Of a stretch of 64,000 nt of DNA, positions 29,034 through 39,222 are shown piece after piece. The translations under genes were made by a program, and so were the position numbers. Below the pieces are notes generated by a model. The model was not told the origin of the DNA. It worked only from the letters and a program-made list of their open reading frames with translations, and did no database searches. Numbering within the stretch: position 1 is the first letter of the stretch; every line of letters begins with the position of its first letter. The stretch comes from Hyphomonas sp. BRH_c22 (GTDB lineage: Bacteria; Pseudomonadota; Alphaproteobacteria; Caulobacterales; Hyphomonadaceae): the NCBI RefSeq assembly GCF_000961795.1, contig NZ_LADU01000059.1:1-64000 (forward strand), in the 5' to 3' direction.

Positions 29034-30719
29034 ATGGCCGATTCAGCACACCTTTCCGACGAACTCGTTTTCCTGCCACTCGGGGGATGCGAAGAAATCG
29101 GCATGAACCTGAACGCCTATGGGTATGGTCCCCCCCATGCGCGCCGTTGGATTCTGGTTGATGTCGGCGTGACTTTTGGCGGGCTCGATACACCGGGAAT
29201 CGACCTGATTTGTGCTGATCCCGAATATCTCGTGGGCGAGCACATTGACGCGATCTTCCTGACACATGCCCATGAAGACCATATTGGCGCTGTCGGACTG
29301 CTCTATCCGCGCCTGAAGACCAAGGCGCCTATTTATGCGACTCCCTTCACGACGGAACTCGTGCGTTCGAAGATGATTGAACGGGGTGTCGATCCCCGGT
29401 GGCTGAAGCCGGTCGCACTGGGAGGGACGGTTGTCGCAGGGCCGTTCTCGGTCACCTATGTCACGCTGACCCATTCCATTCCCGAGCCCAACGCGCTCGC
29501 CATCGAGACGCCAGCCGGTATCATCCTGCACACTGGTGACTGGAAGATCGACCCGGATCCGCAGATTGGCGGCCCCACGGACATCAAGGCACTCACCGCG
29601 CTGGGCGACCGGGGCGTGCTCGCCATGGTTTGCGACTCCACGAACGTCTTCGAGGACGGCGAGGCGGGGTCGGAAGAGAGCGTGAAGCAAGGCCTGATCG
29701 ACCTGATCGGCGAGCAGAAGCAAGCTGTGGCTGTCACGACCTTCGCGTCCAATGTCGCGCGGGTGAAGTCGATCATTGAAGCCGCCGAGCATGCGGGGCG
29801 CAGTGTTTGCCTCGTCGGCCGCAGCATGCACCGTATCACGGATGCGGCGAAGGCGGTGGGCATCCTGTCGCGCAATCTGGAATTCGTGGACGAATCTGAT
29901 GCCAAGACCATGCCGTCAGAAAACATCCTGTACCTATGCACCGGCAGCCAGGGCGAGGACCGCGCGGCCCTGGCGCGGATTGCCCGGAACGACCATCGCA
30001 ATGTCTCGCTGGGCGAAGGCGATTGCGTGATTTTCTCGTCACGGATCATTCCCGGCAATGAGCGCGAAATCTTTGCGATGCAGAATTCACTGGCCGATCA
30101 GGGAGTCAGGGTCATTACGCCGCGCATGGTCAAGGCGCCGATCCACGTTTCGGGGCACCCTTGCCGAGGCGAATTGCAGCGCATGTACCAATGGGTGCGT
30201 CCGAAGATAGCCGTGCCTGTGCATGGTGAGCGCCGGCACATCATGGAGCACGCCGCCTATGCCAAGACCTTGCAGGTGCCGCAAACGATTGCACCCCGCA
30301 ACGGCAGCCTGGTCCGTCTGGCGCCGGGCGATGCCGAGATTATCGATCTCGTTCCGGCGGGCCGGCTCCTGCTCGACGGGAAATTCCTGATCCCGGAGGG
30401 CGCGCAGGGCCTGAATGAGCGCCGCAAGCTGGCGGAAAACGGTGTTGTGCTGGCCAGTGTCGTGATCGACGAGGCCGGAGACGTGATCGACGGCCCCGTC
30501 GTGGTTGTACGTGGCTTCTCTGAAACAGACGGCCGGCTGGCTGATGAGAGCCTTGATGAACTGGACGAGGCGGCAGACGCGGCTGTGACAAAGATGAAGC
30601 GCAAGAATCGCCTCGATGATGAAATGGTTGAGCGCGAAGTTGGCCGCGCATTGCGCAAGGCCTGCGAGTCGGTGTTCGGGCGCCGCCCCATGATTGATGT
30701 GACAGTATTGAGGAGTTGA
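29034..30719 (+). CDS. rnj: Ribonuclease J
   Basis: RNase J is a metallo-beta-lactamase/beta-CASP nuclease with 5'-3' exo- and endonuclease activity in mRNA and rRNA processing. The 561 residues show the zinc motif THAHEDH (His78, His80, Asp82, His83), the beta-CASP domain with CDSTNVFEDG, and SGHPCRGELQRMYQWVRPK followed by PVHGERRH, then a C-terminal domain. The gene is 6 bp downstream of coaX. Confidence 0.95.
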   Translation: MADSAHLSDELVFLPLGGCEEIGMNLNAYGYGPPHARRWILVDVGVTFGGLDTPGIDLICADPEYLVGEHIDAIFLTHAHEDHIGAVGLLYPRLKTKAPIYATPFTTELVRSKMIERGVDPRWLKPVALGGTVVAGPFSVTYVTLTHSIPEPNALAIETPAGIILHTGDWKIDPDPQIGGPTDIKALTALGDRGVLAMVCDSTNVFEDGEAGSEESVKQGLIDLIGEQKQAVAVTTFASNVARVKSIIEAAEHAGRSVCLVGRSMHRITDAAKAVGILSRNLEFVDESDAKTMPSENILYLCTGSQGEDRAALARIARNDHRNVSLGEGDCVIFSSRIIPGNEREIFAMQNSLADQGVRVITPRMVKAPIHVSGHPCRGELQRMYQWVRPKIAVPVHGERRHIMEHAAYAKTLQVPQTIAPRNGSLVRLAPGDAEIIDLVPAGRLLLDGKFLIPEGAQGLNERRKLAENGVVLASVVIDEAGDVIDGPVVVVRGFSETDGRLADESLDELDEAADAAVTKMKRKNRLDDEMVEREVGRALRKACESVFGRRPMIDVTVLRS

Positions 30720-30725
30720 CCTGAG

Positions 30726-31154
30726 ATGAGCGAATTCAAACTTGGCCCGCTGAACCATGTCGGCGTCGCCGTTCCCGATATTGAAGAGGCGTGCGACACC
30801 TATCGCAACCTGTACAATGCAACGGATATTACGACCCCCTTCGACATGCCCGAGCAGGGTGTGAAGGTCTGTTTCGTGAACCTGCCGAACGCGCAGATCG
30901 AACTGATCGAACCGCTGAACGCGGAGTCGCCGATTGCAAACTTCATCGCCAAGAACCCCAAGGGCGGGCAGCATCACGTATGCTTCGAGGTTGAAGACAT
31001 CAACCAGGCCGTTGAGGAGATGGGCAAGCGCGGGGCGACTGTCCTCGGCAAGCCCCGCATCGGGGCGCATGGCACGATGATCATTTTCGTCCACCCAAAG
31101 AATTCCAATGGTGTCCTGATCGAACTCATGGAAACACCCAAAGGCGCCCACTGA
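30726..31154 (+). CDS. mce: Methylmalonyl-CoA epimerase
   Basis: Mce interconverts the (R) and (S) forms of methylmalonyl-CoA on the propionyl-CoA to succinyl-CoA route. The 142 residues form two VOC modules: LNHVGVAVPDIEEACDTYRN and GQHHVCFEVEDINQAVEEM, each with a metal-binding His, and the terminal VLIELMETP with a metal-binding Glu. It is unrelated in role to the VOC gene inside nuo. The start follows rnj by 6 bp, and the stop overlaps the next gene by one base. Confidence 0.93.
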   Translation: MSEFKLGPLNHVGVAVPDIEEACDTYRNLYNATDITTPFDMPEQGVKVCFVNLPNAQIELIEPLNAESPIANFIAKNPKGGQHHVCFEVEDINQAVEEMGKRGATVLGKPRIGAHGTMIIFVHPKNSNGVLIELMETPKGAH

Positions 31155-31387
31155 TGACCATCGGCGGCACGATTGTCGTTTTCGTCATGGTCTGGTGGGT
31201 CTGCTTCTTTGCGGTCCTGCCGATCGGTGTGCGCGGCCAATTCGAGGACGGCGAGCCGACACCTGGTACGGAAGAAGGCGCACCTTCCCAGCCGATGCTG
31301 CTCAAGAAGGTAATCTGGGCGACCATTGGTGCCGTCATCCTGACCGCAATTGCGGCATTGGTTGTGCCGCTACTCCTTGCGAACTAG
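31154..31387 (+). CDS. DUF1467 family small membrane protein
   Basis: This 77-residue protein has two membrane helices (about 5-25 and 53-74) and the family's central WWVCFFAVLPIGVRGQ followed by a PGTEEGAPSQP linker. DUF1467 proteins are widespread in alphaproteobacteria, usually beside mce and proS as here, with no established function. ATG 31154 overlaps the mce stop by one base. Confidence 0.9.
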   Translation: MTIGGTIVVFVMVWWVCFFAVLPIGVRGQFEDGEPTPGTEEGAPSQPMLLKKVIWATIGAVILTAIAALVVPLLLAN

Positions 31388-31436
31388 GGGCGGCTGCGGC
31401 TAGTTGGGCGCCAAAATCAGCGATAGCGGGGAATCC

Positions 31437-32756
31437 ATGCGTCTTTCCAAATTTTTTCTGCCGGTAACCAAGGACGCACCGGCAGATGCGGCCATTGCCT
31501 CGCACAAGCTGATGCTGCGCACCGGCATGATCCGCCAGAATGGCGCGGGCATTTATTCCTGGCTGCCTATGGGCTTTATCGTGCTGAAGAAGATCGAGCA
31601 GATCGTGCGCGAGGAAATGAACCGCGCCGGCGCCATCGAGATGCTGATGCCAACGCTGCAACAGGCGGACCTCTGGCGCGAGTCCGGCCGTTACGATGAC
31701 TATGGCAAGGAAATGCTGCGCATCACGGACCGGCATGATCGGGACATGCTGTATGGCCCGACAAATGAGGAACTCATCACCGATGTGTTCCGTACCTATG
31801 TCAAAAGCTACAAGCAGCTGCCGCTGAACCTGTATCACCAGCAGTGGAAGTTTCGCGATGAAGTGCGCCCGCGCTTCGGCGTGATGCGCGGGCGTGAGTT
31901 CCTGATGAAGGATGCCTATTCCTTCGACCTGACGGACGAGCAGGCGCGCGTTTCCTATCGCAAGATGTTCTGCGCCTATCTCAATGCTTTCGACCGGATG
32001 GGCCTGACTGCCATTCCCATGCGGGCCGATACTGGTCCGATCGGGGGTGACATGAGCCATGAATTCATCATCCTCGCCGATACGGGCGAAAGCGCGGTAT
32101 TCTGTGACAGGATGCTGCTGGACCTGCCCCCGCCGGGGCTGGATCTCGATTTCGACGCTGACCTGAACGCAGAGGTCGAAAAGCGCACGCAATACTATGC
32201 GGCGACTGAAGAGATGCATGACGCGGCAGCATTCGCTGCCATTCCGGCCGAACGGCAGGTTTCGGCACGCGGCATTGAAGTTGGCCATATTTTCAACTTC
32301 GGGACCAAGTACTCGGTGCCGATGAATGCAGTTGTGCAATCAGCTGATGGCCAGATGGTGCCCGTCCAGATGGGCAGTTATGGCATTGGCGTATCCCGGC
32401 TTGTCGGCGGCATCATTGAGGCCTGCCATGACGAGAACGGCATTGTCTGGCCGGAATCCGTGGCGCCGTGGCATGTCGGGCTGATCAATATGCGGGTGGG
32501 TGACGCAGCCTGTGAGGCAGCCTGTGCCGACGCCTATGCGGCGCTGACCGGGGCCGGAATGGACGTGCTGTACGACGATACGGATGAGCGTGCCGGCGGC
32601 AAATTTGCCCGCATGGACCTGATCGGGCTGCCATGGCAGATCGTGATCGGGCCGCGCGGGGTCGAAAATGGCGTTGTCGAGGTCAAGAACCGCAAGAGTG
32701 GTGAAAAGACAGAAATGCCGTTTGCTGACGCGCTCAGGAAAGTGACACCCAAATGA
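31437..32756 (+). CDS. proS: Prolyl-tRNA synthetase (short alphaproteobacterial form)
   Basis: ProS charges tRNA-Pro with proline. The 439-residue class II synthetase has [21 protein letters not shown] at the N-terminus (motif 1 region), [31 protein letters not shown] (motif 2, written here only to mark its place) and [15 protein letters not shown] (motif 3), then the anticodon-binding domain. The large editing insertion of the E. coli form is absent, as in other alphaproteobacteria. ATG 31437 follows CGGGGAA; the frame extends upstream to 31404 without conservation. Confidence 0.95.
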   Translation: MRLSKFFLPVTKDAPADAAIASHKLMLRTGMIRQNGAGIYSWLPMGFIVLKKIEQIVREEMNRAGAIEMLMPTLQQADLWRESGRYDDYGKEMLRITDRHDRDMLYGPTNEELITDVFRTYVKSYKQLPLNLYHQQWKFRDEVRPRFGVMRGREFLMKDAYSFDLTDEQARVSYRKMFCAYLNAFDRMGLTAIPMRADTGPIGGDMSHEFIILADTGESAVFCDRMLLDLPPPGLDLDFDADLNAEVEKRTQYYAATEEMHDAAAFAAIPAERQVSARGIEVGHIFNFGTKYSVPMNAVVQSADGQMVPVQMGSYGIGVSRLVGGIIEACHDENGIVWPESVAPWHVGLINMRVGDAACEAACADAYAALTGAGMDVLYDDTDERAGGKFARMDLIGLPWQIVIGPRGVENGVVEVKNRKSGEKTEMPFADALRKVTPK

Positions 32757-34045
32757 GTGACTTCGGGCATGTGGCCGCGCCGTTCGGCAAGCTGGAGCGG
32801 ACGCTGGCCTGGCGCTACCTGAGAGCCAAGCGCGAGCATGGCGGGGCGTCGCTCATTTCGATCATTTCCTTCGTGGGCATTTTCTTCGCCGTGGCCGCCC
32901 TGATCATCACCATGTCGGTGATGAGCGGGTTCCGGGCGACATTGCTGGACGCGCTGCTGGGCGGACAGCCGCATGTCTACGGTGTCGTCAGCAGTTATAC
33001 CGAAGATGAAGCCAATACTTTGGCCGACACGATCCGCACCGTGGACGGTGTGTCGAGCGTGACGCCCTATATCGAGGAATATGTCCTGATTACTGCGAAC
33101 GGGCGCAAGACCGGCGCCGCTGTTCGGGCCATCCGAACCGAAGACCTCGCGACACTGCCCTTCCTGAAGGATGGCGGAGATTCGGCGATTGCGGCGGGAT
33201 TTGGCGAGGGCAAGAATGGCGGCAATGTCGTCATGCTTGGCGCGTTCCTGGCGGCCGGCCGGGAGGGGCTGGGCGTTCGACCGGGCGACAAGGTGGAGAT
33301 TGTCACCTCGCAGCAGACGGCGGGCCCGATGGGCGGAACGCCGCGCAGCAAGTCCTATACGGTCGGGGACATTTTCAAGACGGGCAGTGTCGAGCTGGAC
33401 AGCCTGTACGTGTTCATGCCGATGGAGCAGGCGCAGATCCTGTTCCAGTCCAAGGGGCATTACAGCATGCTGGATATCCGCCTGAAGGACCCGGAAAAAA
33501 CGCACCAAGCCATGACCGCGATCGCGAGCGCGACGGGCAATGCGCTCTACACATTCGACTGGAAAAGCCAGCGTCAAAGCTATCTCAACGCGCTGCAGGT
33601 GGAGCGGACCATGGTGCGCCTGCTGGTCATGGTGATCATGGCGATTGCAACCCTGAATATCATTGTCGGCGTCGTGATGCTGGTAAAGAACAAGTCGCGG
33701 GATATTGCGATCCTGCGCACGATCGGGCTGGGGCGAAACGGTGTGCTCAGGGTGTTCCTGCTGGTCGGGACGGTGCTTGGCACGCTGGGAGCCTTGCTGG
33801 GCGTGCTGGTGGGCGTGCTGGTCGTGATGAACATCGACACGGTCGAAGCCTTCATCAATCTGTTCGTGGAAGGCGAAGTGTTTGATGCCGAAACCTATGG
33901 CCTTGAAGGCCTTCCGGCGATCCTCGACTGGAAGGAAGTGATCCAGACCGGGCTATATGCCCTGTTCATGTCGATGGGCGTATCACTCATTCCGGCCTGG
34001 TGGGCATCCCGCCAGGATCCGGTCAGCGCGCTGAGGTTCGAATAA
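32753..34045 (+). CDS. lolC: Lipoprotein-releasing ABC transporter permease
   Basis: The LolC/LolE-type permease extracts mature lipoproteins from the inner membrane for transfer to LolA. The 430 residues have the usual layout: N-terminal helix after [18 protein letters not shown] sequence (here [16 protein letters not shown]), a large periplasmic domain (about 55-275) and three C-terminal helices ending in [15 protein letters not shown]. Only one permease gene is present, as in most alphaproteobacteria, so it probably works as a homodimer with LolD. It overlaps proS by 4 bp and lolD by 1 bp. Confidence 0.93.
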   Translation: MSDFGHVAAPFGKLERTLAWRYLRAKREHGGASLISIISFVGIFFAVAALIITMSVMSGFRATLLDALLGGQPHVYGVVSSYTEDEANTLADTIRTVDGVSSVTPYIEEYVLITANGRKTGAAVRAIRTEDLATLPFLKDGGDSAIAAGFGEGKNGGNVVMLGAFLAAGREGLGVRPGDKVEIVTSQQTAGPMGGTPRSKSYTVGDIFKTGSVELDSLYVFMPMEQAQILFQSKGHYSMLDIRLKDPEKTHQAMTAIASATGNALYTFDWKSQRQSYLNALQVERTMVRLLVMVIMAIATLNIIVGVVMLVKNKSRDIAILRTIGLGRNGVLRVFLLVGTVLGTLGALLGVLVGVLVVMNIDTVEAFINLFVEGEVFDAETYGLEGLPAILDWKEVIQTGLYALFMSMGVSLIPAWWASRQDPVSALRFE

Positions 34046-34734
34046 TGAGCGGCCCCGTTCTCGAACTGATCGGCATCAACCGGACCTACCGTACCGCTGC
34101 AGGCGAACTGCCCGTGCTGAAGGGGACGGACCTGCGCCTCAATGCGGGTGAACTGGTGGGGCTTGTGGGGCCTTCGGGGTCGGGCAAGTCGACCCTGCTG
34201 CACACGGCCGGCCTGCTGGAGCGGCCGGAGGCCGGTAAGGTGATGCTCGACGGCATTGATTGCCTGTCGCTGGACGACAAGGGCCGCACGGCCATCCGCC
34301 GCGCAAAGATCGGTTTCGTCTACCAGTTCCACCATTTGCTGCCGGAGTTCAACGCAGAGGACAATATTGCCATGCCGCTGATGATTGCAGGCGTGAAGAA
34401 GAAGGCCGCGCGGGCCAAGGCGGCCGAGTTGCTCGAGGTCATGGGACTGGCTGACAGGGGGCACCACCAGCCGGGCCAGATGTCAGGCGGCGAACAGCAG
34501 CGCGTGGCGATTGCCCGGGCGCTGGCGAATGATCCGCGTCTGGTCATCGCAGATGAGCCGACCGGAAACCTCGACCCGGTGACCACCGAGCGCGTTTTCG
34601 CGACGCTCATCAAGATGGTACGCAATGAAGGCGCTGCGGTACTTGTGGCGACCCACAATTTCTCCCTGACGCAGCACATGGACCGTGTCCTGACCCTGAA
34701 AGACGGCCAACTGGTCGATTATACAGCGGAATAA
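34045..34734 (+). CDS. lolD: Lipoprotein-releasing ABC transporter ATP-binding protein
   Basis: LolD powers lipoprotein release by the neighbouring permease. The 229 residues hold Walker A GPSGSGKST at 42-50, the Q loop with YQFHHLLPEF that marks LolD/MacB-type ATPases, the signature MSGGEQQRVAIARAL and Walker B LVIADEPTGNLD. The start shares its A with the lolC stop. dnaE begins 78 bp downstream. Confidence 0.95.
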   Translation: MSGPVLELIGINRTYRTAAGELPVLKGTDLRLNAGELVGLVGPSGSGKSTLLHTAGLLERPEAGKVMLDGIDCLSLDDKGRTAIRRAKIGFVYQFHHLLPEFNAEDNIAMPLMIAGVKKKAARAKAAELLEVMGLADRGHHQPGQMSGGEQQRVAIARALANDPRLVIADEPTGNLDPVTTERVFATLIKMVRNEGAAVLVATHNFSLTQHMDRVLTLKDGQLVDYTAE

Positions 34735-34812
34735 GCTGTGGAAGGCCGCCACTGACGGGTGGTCTGGCACCAGCCGGAACGGCAGGGTATTCTCCCCGCA
34801 GGAGAACAAGCA

Positions 34813-37800
34813 TTGTCTGAGTCGCCATTCATCCATCTGGCCGTGCGGTCGAGCTATTCGTTGCTTGAAAGCATGATCACGCCCAAGGGCCTGAAGGGCT
34901 GGCTGCTGGAGCACGGCATGCCCGCCGTCGCGGTGACGGACCGGAACAACCTCTTCGGCGCGCTCGAAGTCTCGCTCACCATGTCCGAGGCGGGAATCCA
35001 GCCGATCATGGCCTGCTGCTTCGATGTCACTGATGGCGCCCATCGCAGCGAACCGACCCGCCTGACGCTCTATGCGCAGGACGAGACAGGCTACCAGCGG
35101 CTGATGCTGCTGTCATCGCGAGCCTACCTCGACGCGGATGACGGCGTGCCCAAGCTGCACCGCGATCTTGTTCTGGAAAACACGGACGGCCTGATCCTGT
35201 TGACCGGCGGGGCCGAAGGTGAAGTGGCGCGCCACCTGCTCAAGGGCCGTGCCGCCGATGCGCGCACCGAATTGTCGACTCTGGCCAGCGCCTATCCGGG
35301 GCGATGCTATGTCGAGATTACGCGCCACGGAACGCCGGACGAGATCGCTACAGAAGCGGGCCTGATCGATCTGGCCTATGAACTCGGCTTGCCGCTCGTG
35401 GCGACGCATGACGCCCGCTTCATGAAGCCATCCGACGCGACGGCGCATGACGCGCTGATGTGTATCGCAAACGGGGAATACCTTGGCCAGGAAGACCGCA
35501 AGCGCGTCAGTCCGTCTCAATACCTGAAAACGCAGGCCGAGATGGGGGAACTCTTCGCAGACCTGCCCGAAGCCCTGGCTAGCACATCGGAAATCGCCCG
35601 GCGCTGCTCGGTGCGATCGGTGACGCGTGATCCGATCCTGCCATCCTTCAGCAGTGAAGGCCGCTCAGAAATCGAGGAATTGCGACTGCAGGCCACTGAA
35701 GGCCTGAAAGGCCGCCTCACGGCTGCCAGCAAGCTCTACGCGGAACGCGAGACCTATTTCGAACGGCTGGACTACGAACTCGGCGTGATCGAGCGCATGG
35801 GCTTTCCCGGCTACTTCCTGATCGTGTCGGACTTCATCAAGTGGGCAAAAGAGCAGGATATTCCTGTCGGCCCGGGCCGGGGCTCCGGTGCAGGCTCGCT
35901 CGTGGCCTGGTCCCTGTTGATTACGGACCTCGACCCGCTGCGCTTTGACCTTCTGTTCGAACGCTTCCTGAACCCCGAACGCGTGTCGATGCCCGACTTC
36001 GATATCGACTTCTGCCAGGAGCGGCGCAGCGAGGTTATCCGATACGTCCGCGACAAGTATGGCGCCGACAGCGTGGCGATGATCATCACGTTCGGTACGT
36101 TGCAGGCCAAGGCTGTGGTGCGCGATGTCGGCCGGGTCATGCAGATGCCGTATTTCCAGGTCGACCGGCTTGCGAAACTGATCCCGTTCAACCCGGCCAA
36201 GCCGCCCAAGCTGCAGGAAGCCATCGACGACGAGCCGAAGTTTGACGAGGAGATCGAGGCAGATCCCCGCGTTGGCGAACTGATCAAGATCGCGCTGGCG
36301 CTGGAGGGGCTCTACAGGAATGCGGGCACGCACGCGGCTGGCGTGGTGATCGGGGACCGTCCGCTGGTCGAGATTGCACCGCTTTACAATGATCCGCGCG
36401 CCGACCTGCCGGCCTCCCAGTTCAACATGAAGTACGCCGAAATGGCTGGCCTCGTGAAGTTCGACTTCCTCGGTCTCAAGACCCTGACAGTCATCGACCG
36501 CGCCCTGAAACTGATCCGGCGCAGCGGACGCGATGTCGGCCCCGAATGGGAAGGGCTGGACGACAAGGCGACCTATGACCTGATGGCGAGCGGCGACACG
36601 CTCGGCGTGTTCCAGCTGGAAGGCGCCGGCATGCGGGACACGCTGCGCAAGGTGCGCCCGAACAATATTGAAGACGTGATTGCCATCATTTCGCTCTACC
36701 GGCCGGGCCCGATGGAGAACATTCCTGTCTACGTGCAGGGCAAGGAAAATCCGGGCGGCGTGCAATATGCGCACCCTGACCTGAAACCTGTCCTGGAGGC
36801 CACCTATGGTGTGCCCGTCTATCAGGAACAGGTCATGCGGATGGCGCAGGAGATCGCGGGCTATTCGCTCGGCGAGGCCGACCTGTTGCGCCGGGCAATG
36901 GGCAAGAAGAAACTCGAAGAGATGATCGCCCAGCGCAAGCGCTTCGTTGAAGGCGCGGCCGCGACCAAGCAGATGGACGAGCCGCTCGCCAACGTGATCT
37001 TCGACACGATGGAGAAGTTCGCTGGCTATGGTTTCAACAAGTCGCACGCGGCAGCCTATGCGCTGATTGGCTACCAGACGGGTTACCTGAAATGCCACTT
37101 CCCGGTGGAGTTCCTTGCCGCGTCGATGAGCCTGGACCTCGGCAATACCGACAAGCTGGCCGCCTTCTTCCAGGAGGCGCGGCGGCTCAGGATTCCGGTT
37201 CTGGCGCCCGACGTGAATACGTCCACGGCCGATTTCGATGTCCGTGACGGCGCGGTTGTGTATGCCTTGGGGGCGCTCAAGGGGGTCGGGCTGGAGGCGA
37301 TGCGGCATGTCGTGGCGCTGCGTGAGCGTGACGGGCCGTTTTCGGACCTTTACGATTTTGCCGAGCGCGTCGATCCGCGCCACATCAACAAGAAGGCCTT
37401 CGAGTCGCTGGCGAAATCCGGCGCGCTGGATGGCCTGGATACCAACCGCGCGAAAGTGCTGGCTGCAGCGCCGATCCTTGCGCAGGTGGCGAACAAATCG
37501 GCCGAGGACCGGCAGGGCGGGCAGGGCGGGCTGTTCGGGGATGCCGAACCGGCCCTGCGGCCGGCGCTGCCGACCAGCAAGGTCTGGAACGGGCAGCAGA
37601 AACTGGACGAGGAGTTCAAATCGATTGGCTTCTACTTCTCCGGCCATCCGCTCGACGACGTGCTGGAGGGAATCGACCGGGACCGGGTGACGCTGGCAAT
37701 CGAGATCGAGGAACGCGCCAGCGATGGCAAGCCGCTCGAGCTGATCGGCGTGGTGCGGATGCGCAACGAGAAACCCGCGCGCAATGGCGGCAAGTTCGCC

Positions 37801-38235
37801 TTCCTCACGCTGTCGGACCCGACTGGCGAGGTCGAGATGATGGTGTTTCCGGAAACACTGCAGCAGAGCTACGACCTGCTGCAGGTCGGCAATGCCGTGG
37901 CCATTACTGTCGGGGTCAAGCGTACAGGCGACGAGATCAAGCTGAACGCGGAGCGGATCGTGCAGCTGGAATCGGCTCGCCTGTCGAAATCGATGGGAGC
38001 GCTCAAGGTGCGCCTGGCGGTTGGCGCGAACACCGACGACATTGCCGGCATTGTCGGCCATCTGGGGCGCCTGCAGGACCACGAGCGGGGGGCGATCCTG
38101 ATCGAAATGCCGCTCGAGGATGGCCGGACCGTGATCCTGCGTCTGGCCGACAATTACACGATCGGACTCAAGGCCCAGAGGGCGCTGAAGGATGCGCCGG
38201 GCGTGGAGCGGGTTGAGCCGATGAAAGCCGCCTGA
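34813..38235 (+). CDS. dnaE: DNA polymerase III subunit alpha
   Basis: DnaE is the catalytic subunit of the replicative polymerase. The 1140-residue protein opens with the PHP domain (FIHLAVRSSYSLLES), followed by the palm, whose aspartates lie in MPDFDIDFCQERR. GPGRGSGAGSLVAW, RPGPMENIP and FNKSHAAAYALIGYQTGYLK are family signatures; the C-terminus has an HhH region and an OB-fold domain (LIGVVRMRNEK). The start is TTG 34813, 8 bp after GGAG; the frame runs up to GTG 34759, but those 18 residues are not conserved. The position after lolCD is typical of alphaproteobacteria. Confidence 0.96.
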   Translation: MSESPFIHLAVRSSYSLLESMITPKGLKGWLLEHGMPAVAVTDRNNLFGALEVSLTMSEAGIQPIMACCFDVTDGAHRSEPTRLTLYAQDETGYQRLMLLSSRAYLDADDGVPKLHRDLVLENTDGLILLTGGAEGEVARHLLKGRAADARTELSTLASAYPGRCYVEITRHGTPDEIATEAGLIDLAYELGLPLVATHDARFMKPSDATAHDALMCIANGEYLGQEDRKRVSPSQYLKTQAEMGELFADLPEALASTSEIARRCSVRSVTRDPILPSFSSEGRSEIEELRLQATEGLKGRLTAASKLYAERETYFERLDYELGVIERMGFPGYFLIVSDFIKWAKEQDIPVGPGRGSGAGSLVAWSLLITDLDPLRFDLLFERFLNPERVSMPDFDIDFCQERRSEVIRYVRDKYGADSVAMIITFGTLQAKAVVRDVGRVMQMPYFQVDRLAKLIPFNPAKPPKLQEAIDDEPKFDEEIEADPRVGELIKIALALEGLYRNAGTHAAGVVIGDRPLVEIAPLYNDPRADLPASQFNMKYAEMAGLVKFDFLGLKTLTVIDRALKLIRRSGRDVGPEWEGLDDKATYDLMASGDTLGVFQLEGAGMRDTLRKVRPNNIEDVIAIISLYRPGPMENIPVYVQGKENPGGVQYAHPDLKPVLEATYGVPVYQEQVMRMAQEIAGYSLGEADLLRRAMGKKKLEEMIAQRKRFVEGAAATKQMDEPLANVIFDTMEKFAGYGFNKSHAAAYALIGYQTGYLKCHFPVEFLAASMSLDLGNTDKLAAFFQEARRLRIPVLAPDVNTSTADFDVRDGAVVYALGALKGVGLEAMRHVVALRERDGPFSDLYDFAERVDPRHINKKAFESLAKSGALDGLDTNRAKVLAAAPILAQVANKSAEDRQGGQGGLFGDAEPALRPALPTSKVWNGQQKLDEEFKSIGFYFSGHPLDDVLEGIDRDRVTLAIEIEERASDGKPLELIGVVRMRNEKPARNGGKFAFLTLSDPTGEVEMMVFPETLQQSYDLLQVGNAVAITVGVKRTGDEIKLNAERIVQLESARLSKSMGALKVRLAVGANTDDIAGIVGHLGRLQDHERGAILIEMPLEDGRTVILRLADNYTIGLKAQRALKDAPGVERVEPMKAA

Positions 38236-38255
38236 CAAAAGGCGATCCGGGCGGC

Positions 38256-38283
38256 TTGCCGACCCGGCGGAATTCTGTATAAG
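38256..38283 (+). promoter_or_regulatory. Sigma-70-type promoter of rpsB-tsf
   Basis: TTGCCG (38256-38261), a 16-bp spacer and TATAAG (38278-38283) lie just after the dnaE stop. This form is common before ribosomal protein genes in alphaproteobacteria. Transcription would start near 38290, giving a leader of about 90 nt. Confidence 0.6.
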
Positions 38284-38312
38284 CCGCCTTTCCTGAAACC
38301 ATTTCGCGGGTG

Positions 38313-38370
38313 CATCCGGTGCGGAAAGCCTTTTTGGCCCAACGTTCCACCTGCGAAGGCTAACCGGATG
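38313..38370 (+). promoter_or_regulatory. Possible structured leader of rpsB (candidate autoregulatory element)
   Basis: CATCCGGT (38313-38320) is the exact reverse complement of ACCGGATG (38363-38370), and nested inside it AGCCTT (38327-38332) pairs with AAGGCT (38356-38361). The outer stem ends on the first base of the GGAG Shine-Dalgarno (38370-38373) of rpsB. The layout suggests a fold that could control access to the ribosome site, for example through S2 feedback as known in E. coli. The pairing is seen directly; the regulation is inferred. Confidence 0.45.
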
Positions 38371-38380
38371 GAGAAAAAAG

Positions 38381-39181
38381 ATGGCACTACCTGACTTCAC
38401 GATGCGTGAGCTGCTTGAGGCTGGCGTACACTTCGGTCACCAGACCCACCGCTGGAATCCCCGCATGAAGCCGTACATCTACGGCGAGCGTTCCGGCATC
38501 CACATCATGGACCTGTCCCAGACCGTCCCGGCCCTGCACCAGGCGCTCGTATTCGTGCGCGACTCGGTTGCCAAGGGTGGCCGCGTCCTGTTCGTCGGCA
38601 CCAAGCGCCAGGCGGCTGATCCTGTTGCAGAAGCTGCGCAGCGCTGCGCACAATACTACATGAACCATCGCTGGCTTGGCGGCACGCTGACCAACTGGAC
38701 CACGGTGTCCAAGTCGATCAAGCAGCTCAAAGAGCTCAACGCGATGTTCGATTCCGGTGGCGGCGAAGGCCTCACCAAGAAAGAACTGCTCGACCTGCAT
38801 CGCCGCCGCGACAAGCTGCAGCGCGCACTCGGCGGGATCGCAGACATGGGCGGCCTGCCGGCTGCAATGATCGTGATCGACACGAACAAGGAAGCCATCG
38901 CGGTCATGGAAGCCCGCAAGCTGGGCATCCCTGTCGTCGCCGTGCTGGATACGAATTGTGATCCGTCCGATGCCGATTACGGCTTCGCCGGCAATGACGA
39001 CGCGGCCCGCGCGATTTCGCTCTACTGCAACCTGTTCGCTGATGCGGTGCTTGATGGCCTCGCAGAGTCGACTGCAGGTCTAGGCGTGGATCTCGGTGCC
39101 CTTGAAGACCTCGAAGGCATGGTTGAGGCGGATGTCGCTGCAGCCGATGGCGAAACCAAGGAAGATGCAACGGGCGCCTGA
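38381..39181 (+). CDS. rpsB: 30S ribosomal protein S2
   Basis: S2 is a late-binding protein of the small ribosomal subunit. The 266 residues include [32 protein letters not shown] N-terminal sequence ([11 protein letters not shown] is diagnostic), the RWLGGTLTN segment and [19 protein letters not shown]. The last 30 or so residues form an acidic tail common in alphaproteobacteria. It heads the rpsB-tsf unit under the promoter just described. Confidence 0.97.
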   Translation: MALPDFTMRELLEAGVHFGHQTHRWNPRMKPYIYGERSGIHIMDLSQTVPALHQALVFVRDSVAKGGRVLFVGTKRQAADPVAEAAQRCAQYYMNHRWLGGTLTNWTTVSKSIKQLKELNAMFDSGGGEGLTKKELLDLHRRRDKLQRALGGIADMGGLPAAMIVIDTNKEAIAVMEARKLGIPVVAVLDTNCDPSDADYGFAGNDDAARAISLYCNLFADAVLDGLAESTAGLGVDLGALEDLEGMVEADVAAADGETKEDATGA

Positions 39182-39222
39182 TCGCCCTCGGTATTGAACT
39201 TTTACACTGAAGGATAACCGCA

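Noticed and set aside
35665..38400. A 911-codon open frame antisense to dnaE
   Set aside because: It is a byproduct of GC-rich codon usage; its protein has no recognisable domain, and dnaE on the other strand is full length and conserved. The same holds for long frames opposite nuoG (17403-19190), trpE (60127-61497) and ppiD (61494-63401).
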